Below, in pieces: positions 6,413 through 15,200 of a stretch of 37,587 bases of DNA. Under the pieces are notes generated by a model, which saw nothing but the letters and a program-made list of their open reading frames with translations, ran no database searches and was not told the origin of the DNA. This stretch comes from Tolumonas sp. (GTDB lineage: Bacteria > Pseudomonadota > Gammaproteobacteria > Enterobacterales > Aeromonadaceae), in contig JAQUHG010000004.1 in NCBI GenBank assembly GCA_028683735.1, positions 1-37,587 on the forward strand, in the 5' to 3' direction. Made by a program: the position numbers and the translations under genes. Each line of letters begins with the position of its first letter. Position 1 is the stretch's first letter.

Positions 6413-7231
6413 AACAATCAGAACAAAAACACCATCATTCAAGCGAATTTTGGGGCAAATTCACGTCAAGTCGTGCCAATGATTGCAGGGGTTGAAATTA
6501 CAACTGACTCAGAAGGCCGCTTTAATCTGAATGCCTTGCATAAAGCGAGTGGTGCAGAAAAGAAGAATGGGCCAAGCTACTGGCTTGCACTTGAAACAAC
6601 GCAAGCACTAATCGGCGAGCTTGAGAGCCAAACGACCACTACCGAGATCTCGGTAGTGCCTGTAAAGGTTATTAACGGCGGTAAAACTCCAGGAACATAT
6701 GCACACGAACTTCTAGCTATCGCATATGCATCGTGGATCAGCCCATCGTTCCACTTGCAAGTTAACAAAGTCTTTCTTGACTACCGCACAGGCAAGCTGC
6801 AACCAGTTCAGCAGCGCGATCCAATGGAAGTGTTAAACGATCCGGCGGCAATGCGTGGGATCTTGTTGAGCTACACAGAAAAGGTTTTGCAACTTGAAGA
6901 AGAGGTGGAAAAAGCAAAGCCTGTAGTTGAGGCTTATGAGCGTATTGCGGATGGTGATGGGTCAATGTGTTTAACTGACACAGCTAAAACACTGCAAATT
7001 CAGGTTAAGAAATTAACTAAATGGTTGCAGGCTCATAGCTGGATCTATAAGCGTGTTGGCGGAACATCTTGGGTTGGCTATCAAGATAAAATTCAAAACG
7101 GGTTTCTTGAGCACAAAGTCACGATGACACCAAACAGCCAAGGCGGCGAAACAGCAAGAACACAAGTTCGCATCACCCCAAAGGGTTTGGCAAAAATCGC
7201 GAAACAGATTGCGATCGGGGGTGTAGCATGA
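6401..7231 (+). CDS. Phage antirepressor with KilA-N and KilAC/ANT domains
   Basis: Residues about 25-135 form a KilA-N DNA-binding domain (GRFNLNALHKASGAEKKNGPSYWL...HELLAIAYASWISPSFHLQVNKVFLDYRTGKL). After a helical linker (residues about 150-178), residues 185-275 resemble the KilAC/ANT C-terminal domain of phage antirepressors (TAKTLQIQVKKLTKWLQAHSWIYKR...VRITPKGLAKIAKQI). In P22-type phages the antirepressor binds and inactivates C2/CI-type repressors. GGAG precedes the ATG by 7 nt. The start region is covered by the candidate antisense RNA, and the gene overlaps the next by ATGA. Confidence 0.9.
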   Translation: MESINNQNKNTIIQANFGANSRQVVPMIAGVEITTDSEGRFNLNALHKASGAEKKNGPSYWLALETTQALIGELESQTTTTEISVVPVKVINGGKTPGTYAHELLAIAYASWISPSFHLQVNKVFLDYRTGKLQPVQQRDPMEVLNDPAAMRGILLSYTEKVLQLEEEVEKAKPVVEAYERIADGDGSMCLTDTAKTLQIQVKKLTKWLQAHSWIYKRVGGTSWVGYQDKIQNGFLEHKVTMTPNSQGGETARTQVRITPKGLAKIAKQIAIGGVA

Positions 7232-7422
7232 GCGCCCTGAATGTTATCGCCCTACCCGTTCCAGTTATAGATGCTGATGACCTTGATTGGAGTCGCGAAC
7301 AAGCGCTGGCAATCATCTCTGTTATGTCTGTTGCTGATGAGTGCAAATCAAGTTCGATACCAGAAGAGCACCGGCAAACGCTTTATTCCATGCTTGGTGA
7401 GCTACTAAAACCTAAGCGATAA
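7228..7422 (+). CDS. Small hypothetical protein co-translated with the antirepressor
   Basis: The 64-residue protein starts inside the antirepressor stop (ATGA), so translation is coupled. The C-terminal two-thirds (QALAIISVMSVADECKSSSIPEEHRQTLYSMLGELL) is helical. It resembles the C-terminal part of the 59-residue ORF at 7844-8023 in its hydrophobic pattern and in the xPxEHR/NR-x-x-LY element, so the two are probably distant paralogues. The function is unknown. It ends the transcription unit, followed by an intrinsic terminator. Confidence 0.75.
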   Translation: MSALNVIALPVPVIDADDLDWSREQALAIISVMSVADECKSSSIPEEHRQTLYSMLGELLKPKR

Positions 7423-7428
7423 CCAACG

Positions 7429-7454
7429 AAGCCCCATAATCTGGGGCTTTTTTA
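7429..7454 (+). terminator. Intrinsic terminator of the antirepressor operon
   Basis: A perfect 7-bp stem AAGCCCC/GGGGCTT with a 7-nt loop is followed by TTTTTA. It ends the RHH-antirepressor-64-aa unit. Confidence 0.92.
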
Positions 7455-7843
7455 TTTGTTCACGCAAAGTGATTTTTTATGACTCTGAGTGATTTCCTAA
7501 TCAACACAATCTAAATGTATAACTTTTAATTATGTGGCGGCTGATTTATAAGGATTTTTTACCAGAATTGGTAAATAAAAACTTACTTTGATATGGCTAT
7601 AAATTGCTTACTTGGTGCTATAAAAGTAATAAGATTAGTGCAATGTCTTATCGTAACCGCCAAATTTTGGACGAAGCTACCGCACTGACTGTAAAAATAA
7701 GGGTTTGGACGTATTGAAATGAAATTTATTGTATGTAAGGATTGCTTCACCTGAAGCATCTAAAACGATGAGTTGGGTTGGTGGTTACTCGGGATTGCGC
7801 CCCGAGTAACCTGAATCAACAATCAGCTTGGATTAATTGAATC
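7455..7843. other. Gene-poor AT-rich stretch with dyads and a strong hairpin
   Basis: No convincing gene is seen; a 24-codon ATG ORF at 7643-7717 has no support. It holds an operator-like dyad TTACCA-N4-TGGTAA (7559-7574), two direct copies each of CTTACTT (7582, 7607) and GCTATAAA (7596, 7617), a dyad TGCTTCA-CC-TGAAGCA (7743-7758), and a perfect 11-bp stem at 7783-7811. This looks like a control region, or a structured leader, for the ORF at 7844. Confidence 0.5.
7783..7811 (+). other. Perfect 11-bp stem-loop
   Basis: The arms GGTTACTCGGG and CCCGAGTAACC are perfectly complementary around a 7-nt loop ATTGCGC. No U-tract follows on either strand, so it is not an intrinsic terminator. It lies 33 bp upstream of the TTG start of the 59-aa ORF and could be part of its leader or a separate structured RNA. 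Confidence 0.6.
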
Positions 7844-8023
7844 TTGAATAAATATAGCATACCAAAGTCGCCAAAGACTACCGCTCCATCATCAGAAGAA
7901 AATAGCTACAAATGCAAAGCTGTAATTTCAGCTCTGTCTGTTCTTGATACCGATGAAAATAGGACGGTATTCCCGCCCGAAAACAGAGAGTGGCTTTACG
8001 TTATCGCCAGTGATTACGCTTAA
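7844..8023 (+). CDS. Small ORF with TTG start, paralogue of the 64-aa protein
   Basis: The 59 codons run from TTG (just after an in-frame TGA, so no longer form exists) to TAA, starting NKYSIPKSPKTTAPSSEENS. Residues 25-59 (KAVISALSVLDTDENR..PPENREWLYVIASDY) align with AIISVMSVADECKSSSIPEEHRQTLYSMLGEL of the 64-residue protein at 7228-7422: a hydrophobic helix, an acidic turn, Pro, then E-x-R-x-x-LY. This conservation and the terminator directly after it support a real gene. There is no strong ribosome binding site (GGA is 11 nt upstream). The function is unknown. Confidence 0.55.
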   Translation: MNKYSIPKSPKTTAPSSEENSYKCKAVISALSVLDTDENRTVFPPENREWLYVIASDYA

Positions 8024-8032
8024 AATTTATTT

Positions 8033-8058
8033 AAAGCCTTCTACAAAGAAGGCTTTTT
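8033..8058 (+). terminator. Intrinsic terminator after the 59-aa ORF
   Basis: A 9-bp stem AAAGCCTTC/GAAGGCTTT with a 6-nt loop runs into a tract of five T residues, 10 bp after the 59-aa ORF stop. It separates that ORF from the DUF2335 cassette. Confidence 0.9.
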
Positions 8059-8148
8059 GACCCCTAAATATATCCTTATATAATAAATTTTTACTGCAAA
8101 AGCATAGATCGCCTTGCTTTTCTGCCATAAAATCCGCAACCTGAGTTT

Positions 8149-8169
8149 ATGTCATTACTATAATGACAT
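8149..8169. promoter_or_regulatory. 21-bp perfect dyad over a consensus -10 box
   Basis: Arms ATGTCATTA and TAATGACAT are perfectly complementary around CTA. The centre contains a consensus TATAAT at 8159-8164 reading rightward, 40 bp before the start of the two-gene DUF2335 cassette. No good -35 lies 16-18 bp upstream, so activation, or a weak promoter held off by a repressor, is likely. The binding protein is not identifiable from sequence; the motif differs from the RHH operator array at 6062-6125. Confidence 0.65.
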
Positions 8170-8208
8170 TGTAACTATTGCTGTCGTAAGCCTACCATGG
8201 AGTGACTT

Positions 8209-8442
8209 ATGAAAAAGCGCGCAATGAAATACCTAGTATCAGCAAGTTCTATTTTAGATCTATCACCCATAACTAATAATGTTGTCTTCTCGGTTCAGGT
8301 GACTACCGAAGAGATGAACCCCAATATCGAAGATGCGAAATCTTTAGCTGGTGATTGGATGGCTGTTGGTGATGAACTGCGGAACGCGATGAAAAAATAT
8401 GAAAGAACCACAAGAAAACACCGAATCGCAACTTGTGAATAA
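8209..8442 (+). CDS. Small hypothetical protein, partner of the DUF2335 protein
   Basis: The 77-residue soluble protein starts MKKRAMKYLVSASSILDLSP, with a strong GGAG 8 nt upstream. It includes a Pro-Asn-rich turn (LSPITNNVVFSVQVTTEEMNPNIEDAKSLAGDW) and a charged helical C-terminus. Its last 44 bp overlap the start of the DUF2335 gene in another frame, so the two are a translationally coupled pair. I do not recognise the family. The pair faces opposite to the virion operon and has its own promoter region and terminator, like a moron. Confidence 0.7.
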   Translation: MKKRAMKYLVSASSILDLSPITNNVVFSVQVTTEEMNPNIEDAKSLAGDWMAVGDELRNAMKKYERTTRKHRIATCE

Positions 8443-8941
8443 TGAAGGAACAGACTCTAGCAATGAGCTTGTTGAACGCATTGAGGGTGAGCTTGAGCGC
8501 AACCCAGATGTAATTCAGCGCCTTATGGAGCGTCCAATCATACGTTCCATGATGATTGCTGAAACTCATCAAGGTCCACTGCCGCCCGCTAGAACCTTGG
8601 CTGGTTATGAAAAAGTATTACCTGGTGCAGCTGAACGCGTAATGCAAATGGCAGAGAAAGAACAAGCTCATCGTCATGAGATGCAAAAACAGCATCAACA
8701 AAAGACTTTAGAATTACAAAGCAAAGCTGTAACTGAGCAATTGCAGATAAATAAGACTGGACAGAAGTATGGTTTTATTATTGCCACGTTTGTTCTGTGT
8801 CTTGCCGGTCTTATGTCCATTATGGATCATCAAGCTGTAGCACTAGCTCTTGTAGCTATTGATGTCGTTGGATTGGCAGCCGTATTTGTTGTTGGTAGGC
8901 TATCACCAAAAAGTGAGCCTGAATCTAAGGATGACGAATAA
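8399..8941 (+). CDS. DUF2335 predicted membrane protein
   Basis: The 180-residue protein carries the DUF2335 signature HQGPLPPARTLAGYEKVLPGAAERVM..AEKEQAHRHEMQ (residues about 57-100), an amphipathic helix, and two C-terminal membrane segments (about 124-141 and 146-166) ending in VVGRLSP and an acidic tail. The N-terminal 120 residues are probably cytoplasmic. The family is common in prophages and genomic islands and has no established function. It overlaps the 77-residue ORF upstream and ends at a terminator. A role in lysogen fitness or phage exclusion is only a possibility from position. Confidence 0.85.
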   Translation: MKEPQENTESQLVNNEGTDSSNELVERIEGELERNPDVIQRLMERPIIRSMMIAETHQGPLPPARTLAGYEKVLPGAAERVMQMAEKEQAHRHEMQKQHQQKTLELQSKAVTEQLQINKTGQKYGFIIATFVLCLAGLMSIMDHQAVALALVAIDVVGLAAVFVVGRLSPKSEPESKDDE

Positions 8942-8949
8942 AAACAAAG

Positions 8950-8970
8950 CCCTCTGAAGGAGGGTTTTTT
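8950..8970 (+). terminator. Terminator of the DUF2335 cassette (also usable leftward)
   Basis: The stem CCCTC/GAGGG is followed by six T residues rightward. On the other strand the same stem is followed by CTTTGTTTTT, so it may also end the leftward virion operon, whose last gene stops at 8983. Confidence 0.82.
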
Positions 8971-8982
8971 AATATGAGAAAG

Positions 8983-9195
8983 CTAAAAAATAGCCTGAAA
9001 AATCTGAATCACCCATGTCAAAACTATACATACCAGAAATAACGGCCCAAGTATCTCCATTAGCCCGTCAATACTGGTTTTACCATTGTTCCAGAACAAA
9101 ACCGCTGCAATAAAAAATGGGATACCTAAAGCAAAATGCTTTGTTGTAAATGCTGCGCCGACCATCAAGCAGATCAATCCAAGTAAATCACGCAT
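8983..9195 (-). CDS. Small integral membrane protein, holin candidate
   Basis: The 70-residue protein is almost all hydrophobic: three predicted membrane segments at residues about 3-16 (LLGLICLMVGAAF), 20-36 (FALGIPFFIAAVLFW) and 45-68 (ILGPLFLVCIVLTWVIQIF), with short charged loops. The ATG at 9195 is preceded by GGGG at 8 nt; the GTG at 9207 is part of that site and is rejected. It is the last gene of the leftward virion operon, 49 bp after the giant ejection protein. Size and topology would suit a holin, but there is no adjacent endolysin, so another membrane role is equally possible. Confidence 0.6.
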   Translation of the reverse strand: MRDLLGLICLMVGAAFTTKHFALGIPFFIAAVLFWNNGKTSIDGLMEILGPLFLVCIVLTWVIQIFQAIF

Positions 9196-9244
9196 AACTA
9201 ACCCCACACAAATAGCATGGGGTAATTATACTTTCATTTCATGG

Positions 9245-12200
9245 TTATCGCTCGAATCTGGTAACAAGTTGTGCCGCCATGTTATTGCGTCTTTTGAGCA
9301 ACGCATCAATGCGCTCTCTTTTCTGATCCGAATCGAGCAACTTATCTCTCTCAATCAGAGCCATTTCATTTCTGATTGCTCGGAACTGAAGCTGTGCGTT
9401 GTTCAGCGCTTTACGAGTAGAAATTGTTTTTTGGTTTTCATTAAATAACTTGGTGGCATCCTCATCCCTGCCTTCTTTGCGATACTCTTTAACGGTGGCA
9501 TAGAGTTGGTTGGCTTCATTTAAAAGTGAGTAGAAATCCTGCATTGCCTGCGTATTTCTGGCTGGAGATGTACCTTGATATACAGCCTTAATCAAAGGTA
9601 TCTGATCTGCTCGAATTGCCGGAGACTGCCCGTAATCACCAACTGCATGAACAATCATATCGCTAAGTCCCATGACGTAAGCCCCCATGGTTCCCGTATA
9701 GCCCAACACAATATGCTCCAGTCTTTTGGGGCTAAACCCCGTCAACTCACCTAGGTTTCTCATCAATAAGCTGGTGTTATTGTCATACCGTGCTTCTGGC
9801 AATACATTCTGGTCGCTCATGTTATCAATTGGACCGCCTTTGAAAGGGTCATAGTTAACATATGCCTCTGCTAGAGGTTTAATGACTTGTGGAACTGGGT
9901 TTATTGCAAATGTTTCGAGCATATTTCTGGCTACTACCTGACCAAATTTACCGGCAGTATCCTTGCTCCCCATCGTTCTAACCATTCGCTCTGGTAGTGT
10001 TCCGAACATTAATCCAATTTCAAACGGTTTTGGAATTCGGAAGTGTTGATCACCAAACCAGAAGTGCCAGTTTGTGTCTTTATCCCAGTCAGGAAGATCT
10101 TCATAGCGCGGGTCATCCCAATTTAAAGCCAGCAACCCGAGTGAAATACCAGCCACTAAACCTGCCCGTCTTGCTATTTGTTTTGGGTTATCGCGCAATG
10201 CTCTGCCTAATTTACCAAGCCCCTGCATGCGGGCATTAAAGAATGGAAGTACATCTACTAATCCCTGCATTAGACCTGATGCGCCATGCATTGAGAAATC
10301 CATTAAATCCTTTGCTTCGAATGCAGCTTGAGCATGAGATTTCCCAGCCTTAATTGCTGCCTCATAAACAGCCTCACGGGATCCGTTTTCAACCGCCTCG
10401 CCAATGCGTTCGTATTTTTCCCAGTAATGACCAATTACATCCGCTGCTTTTTTCCCTGTCGTGATCAGCGAGTGTTCATATTCATTGATTTGCTCCGGTG
10501 ATAAACCTTTTCGTCTAAGTGCTTTCCTGACTGATGCTGACATTGCTTGTGGGTCATTACCACGCAGATGCCCCCCCATGAAAGAGGCTCCAGAGAACAT
10601 CATATCAATGGAACCGCCTTCCATTTTAAACGATTTCTTAACGCCTCTAATTGAATCAATCATCGGCTTAAATCCATCTTCATTGATAGCCCAGGTGCTT
10701 ACTGCATCTCGCAAAAAGTTGCGCATCATGAATTCTGGGCCAGATGTGATTCCGGCGGTAAGAAGATGCTTTGCTTTAATTGCCATCTTTCTTGCGAAAC
10801 CACGCTCAACTTTTTGATCAATCATCGTCATCGCATTGAATAGTGGCTCATCGTTTACTTGAACAACATAGGTTTCACCTTCAATCTTAACGAGTAATTT
10901 CCCCTTCTGATATTTGGCTCCCGCCTGTATGTCCATCAAGTTTGGCTTATCAAGCACGGTGATCAGATCGGTTTCAGCGAGGTTATGAACTACTTTCTGT
11001 GCCGCCATGTTTTTCATTGAGGCATCAATCATCTTTCCTGTAGAGGTGAAGATATTTTCCAGTAGATCATTAACATTGGCGGTTCCGCCTTTCAGTTGTT
11101 TAACGCCAGAAGATTGGTTGGCAATCCCCCTACGACTGTAAGGTGCCGTTACATCACCATCTTCGGTTTCACGGAAAAATGGGACATACCATTCGTTTTG
11201 CCATGTTGCGCGTTCTTCTGGAGTAAATAGGCCGGCATGCTCACCAAGATCCAAAACAGCCTTATTAAGTGCGCTCCATTTCTGTTTAGCAGCATTAAAT
11301 TGTGCTTCTTTCCCATTACCTTTATCTTTGTATGCAGCAATATCATCAGCTGTTAATAGGTTTTCACGCCCTTCTTTGGCTAAAATTTCAGCCCGGTGCC
11401 CCGCCATCCATGCAAGCCAGTTATGAAGATCTGGCCCAAGCTCTTCAAAAATACCAAGCAGTGCATCTTTTTCTGACGTTCCAGCCTTTCGTTGAATAAC
11501 CCCATCTCGCCATTCAGGAAGGCCGTACAGCAAGGTAGCATTCATTACAGTTGCTGAACCTGATGATAAGCGTGCTGCTACATAGGCAGATTCCGAGGCG
11601 TCAACTTTTCCTGATTTATCTTCTGCGTATTTAATGGGAGCAAGATAATCGAGGACTTGAGTGTTATATTTTTTACCTAACCGATCGAACCATGACTTGA
11701 TTGTGTTTTTATCAGACTCGCGTAACTGCGATACTCGTTCCATCGCCTTATCGATCACACCTGGTTTTGGGCCAAGGCCTATCTTGCTCATGCGCTCTTC
11801 ATCGTCAGTCAGTTTACGACTAAACATGGCATCATCTGATTTATGCGCCATAATTCCTGCTTCAATGCCATTGCGCATGTTCTTGGCGATAGCGTGTAAC
11901 ACTTCATCCAAATGTTGCTCAGATTCGTTTTGACTAACGAAATTAACCTTTTGCAGTGCTGATTTAACCATTCCAACAATGCGCTGCCACAGCCGACCAA
12001 TAGGCCCGCTATCAGCTGGTCTATTTTCAGCATAGTGAGCAAAAGCCTCCTCCATCTGAGTGAACATATCTTTATCGGCATAGTTCTTTGTTACCGCGTC
12101 CACAGCATCACGAATAGCGGGTGAGGTTTCATATCCCCTGGCGATAGCATTCATTATTTTTGCATAGGCCTCTTCTCCAACCACATAGCGTAAGCCATGA

Positions 12201-15200
12201 TGAACCAAGATCTCATGACGCATGATTTGTTTGAGTCGTTTCTGGTTTTGAATGGCAGATGCGTTGATCAGGATGGTTTTTGAGTCTGGAAGGTAGGCGG
12301 CGTTATCCATCTCGCCGCTTTGAATCGAGTTAGCGAACCCGCGATCAGCCAATGCTGATTCGAATTCAGCCTGGTCTTTTACTACCGCAACGTTGATATC
12401 TGTTTTGAATTGGCGCAGCCACTGTTTTGCAACTAACGCAGCCTCTGGCTTTGTCATTCCCTTGCCAGATATCTCAGCTTCATTTTTCGGCATCGTAGAT
12501 AAAGAAAAACCGCCTTTATCGGCGGTTTCGGTATCAGTTTTGCGATACTGGCTTTCGTTATCTACCGGAAACGTTTTCTGTTGCTTATCACCATTCCTGA
12601 TCCCTTTAGCTGTAGATCTTGCTAATTCACGTATCTCTGAAATGGTAATATCTTTGCTGAGCATCTTATTTCTTCTCATCATCCCATGGAAAGATGACAA
12701 GACACGATTCCATGCATCTGACACAAAGCCTGATCGCTCTTCCGATATAAAAGCAAAAACCTCTTCTGCCTTTTTGCTTTCGGGTTTATCGCCGTAAAGA
12801 TTGTCTACCTTTTCCCAGTATGGCTTAACTGCATCGTCATCTCTGGTTGATCTTATTTTCCCGATTAATTCTCTTTTCTGCTGCGGATCAAGCGTATTAA
12901 GGCCGTAATGCCCAAGCACTTCATGACGAAGTGTAGTTTTGATGGCTTCTGTATAACCGGCCCCCGGCCCCGATTCACGAAGTATGGAATCTCCTGATAC
13001 TGCCCTTTCGGTATGTGCTCCCACTTCGAGTTTACGTCCCCCAGGTAGAGAGAGCTTCCGCTGTGTATCTTCGGGTCGAATGTCGTCTGCGATGAGGTGG
13101 ATTTTTTGGCTGGCTGGCAGATATCCACCTTCAATTTTTCCAAATCTTTCGATGGTTGCTTCTGGTCCATACGCTTCTTCCTGTGACTGAAACGCCCTGA
13201 TATCAAGCGGTATATTACCTTTATACTCCCGCTTAAATTCCTCGACAACCCGATCAACTTCTTCTTTTGAAATTCCTGATTTATTTGAGTTGTCTGCTGA
13301 TTTTGACTTCAATACTGACTGACTGGTCAACTGACTTTCATTACCACCCTGAATTTTATCTGTGGCTTGAATTACTTTGCCGTCTGATGCTTGTTGTTTT
13401 GAAATAAAATTTTTAACCGCCTGAACTGAACTTTTACCGACAACAACGCCAGTCTTTGATTTGATAGCAGTAATGTCGTTTTCTTTGGCCCATGCTTTTA
13501 ATGCAACTGGATCGCCTTCTAAGATCATGGTGCCGTCAGGCTTATCAATTGAATTAGTCCACGGCACCGGTGCCGCCGGCGTACTGCCTTCCGCTTCTGC
13601 TGATTGTGGCGGAGCAATAATTTCAGTTGGTTGGCTCGGCAGTATTTCTGTAGGTGTGGCTTCATTCTGTTGAGCGTTAGTTGGCGCATTGCTTTTGGCG
13701 ATGATGTCTTTAACCACTGGCACAGAGTTTTTCCCAACAACAATGCCTGTCTTCGACTTAATAGCGGTGATGTTATTTTGCTTTGCCCACTCTCTAAGTT
13801 GCACTGGATCACCTTCCATCACCATCGTACCATCGGCTTTGTCTATGACGTTTTTCCATGGTTTTTCTGCGATGACTTGCGGTGGAACATCTTGCGTTTT
13901 GGTTTCTATTGCCTGAGTTTCATTGCTATTTTTTGCAATAATATCTTTAACGATAGGCGCTGATTTCTTGCCAACAATGACACCAGATTTAGACTTTATG
14001 GTAAGTACATTATTGGCCTTTGCCCATTCACTTAACTGCGCCGTATCACCTTCAAGCAACATAGTGCCGTCAGGTTTGTCTTTGTATCCAGTCCACGGCA
14101 TCGCTGGTTTGGCAATAACCGGAATCTCTTGCTGTGCATCAAGTTGATCATTGATTGCGGCGGATTCAGTTATTTCAGGCGTAACGGTCTGTGATTGCTC
14201 ATTGACGTTAATATTAGGCTGATTTTGAGCGACAACCTGATTTGGCGTTGATTCGTTAACATCAGGAGATTGGCTAATATTACTTTGCGCTTGTTCTAAT
14301 TCAGCCTTATCAACAACACCATAACCGCCGGTTGGCAACTCAATCGGTGTTTCAGTTTTGCGGCTGGCTAACTGAGCTTCTTTTTGCGATGCAAATGGAT
14401 TGCCTCGCTTAGTAACACGCACGGTTTTTAACTGATCAAAGACAGATGCAGATTCAGAACCAGCACGTTCTATTGATTGTGCTAATGGTGAACGAGGATC
14501 GCGCGTTGATTCAGTATCGAGTAATTTATCAGCTGTGGTTCGGGCGTTGGTAATCGGAGGTACATAGTTGTCATTAATGCTGTTGCCAGACTGGCCAGGC
14601 ATGTTTATTTGGTTGTTATAACCTAAGCCGCGTGATTCCGGGATAACCTCATTAGATTGACCATCAATAGTCGTGCCTGACTGTTCGGTGGCTGCTGGAG
14701 CGCCTGCGTGTTCACTGGCAAGTAATAGATCACCAGTAACCCCTGATTCTTGAGGTGTTTTACCTTGGTTTCCTTGCTGGATAGACTGCTGAATTAAATT
14801 TTCTGCGGTTAGTGCGCCACCTGCTGCCAGTGCTGATTGTGATTCTGTATATGGATTTGCGTCTTGTAATGTAGATGTATCACGGCCAGTTGGGTTGTTT
14901 TGTTGCGTCCGTAAAAATGCAGGTTCATCTGGATTTCCGGTAACCGATTTTTCAATAGGAGTTAATACTCCGTTTTCTTCTGCTGCCAGGTTTTGTTTTA
15001 ATTGTTGTTGCTCAGCTACTGTCTGTTGCGTAGCAGCTTGAAGCTCAGGGCTTATATCGCCTTGTCGCTGATATGCAGGCGTGTTTAATGGATCAGTTGA
15101 TGGTTGTGAATTATTTTCAGGAACTGGAGAATTTGATTCTGATTCACTTTGTTGATCAGGTGATGCATCACTAACTTGATCATTTGAGTTACTTGTTTGT

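Noticed and set aside
7559..7624. Promoter in the TTACCA dyad / CTTACTT-GCTATAAA direct-repeat region
   Set aside because: TATAAA boxes are present, but no -35 lies at 16-18 bp from either; kept only as unexplained repeats in the intergenic entry.
7643..7717. 24-codon ATG ORF in the intergenic stretch
   Set aside because: Very short, without a ribosome binding site, terminator or similarity to neighbours.
9086..9448. Rightward ORF across the end of the giant-protein gene
   Set aside because: A shadow of the giant protein and small membrane protein genes on the other strand; composition unlike a protein.
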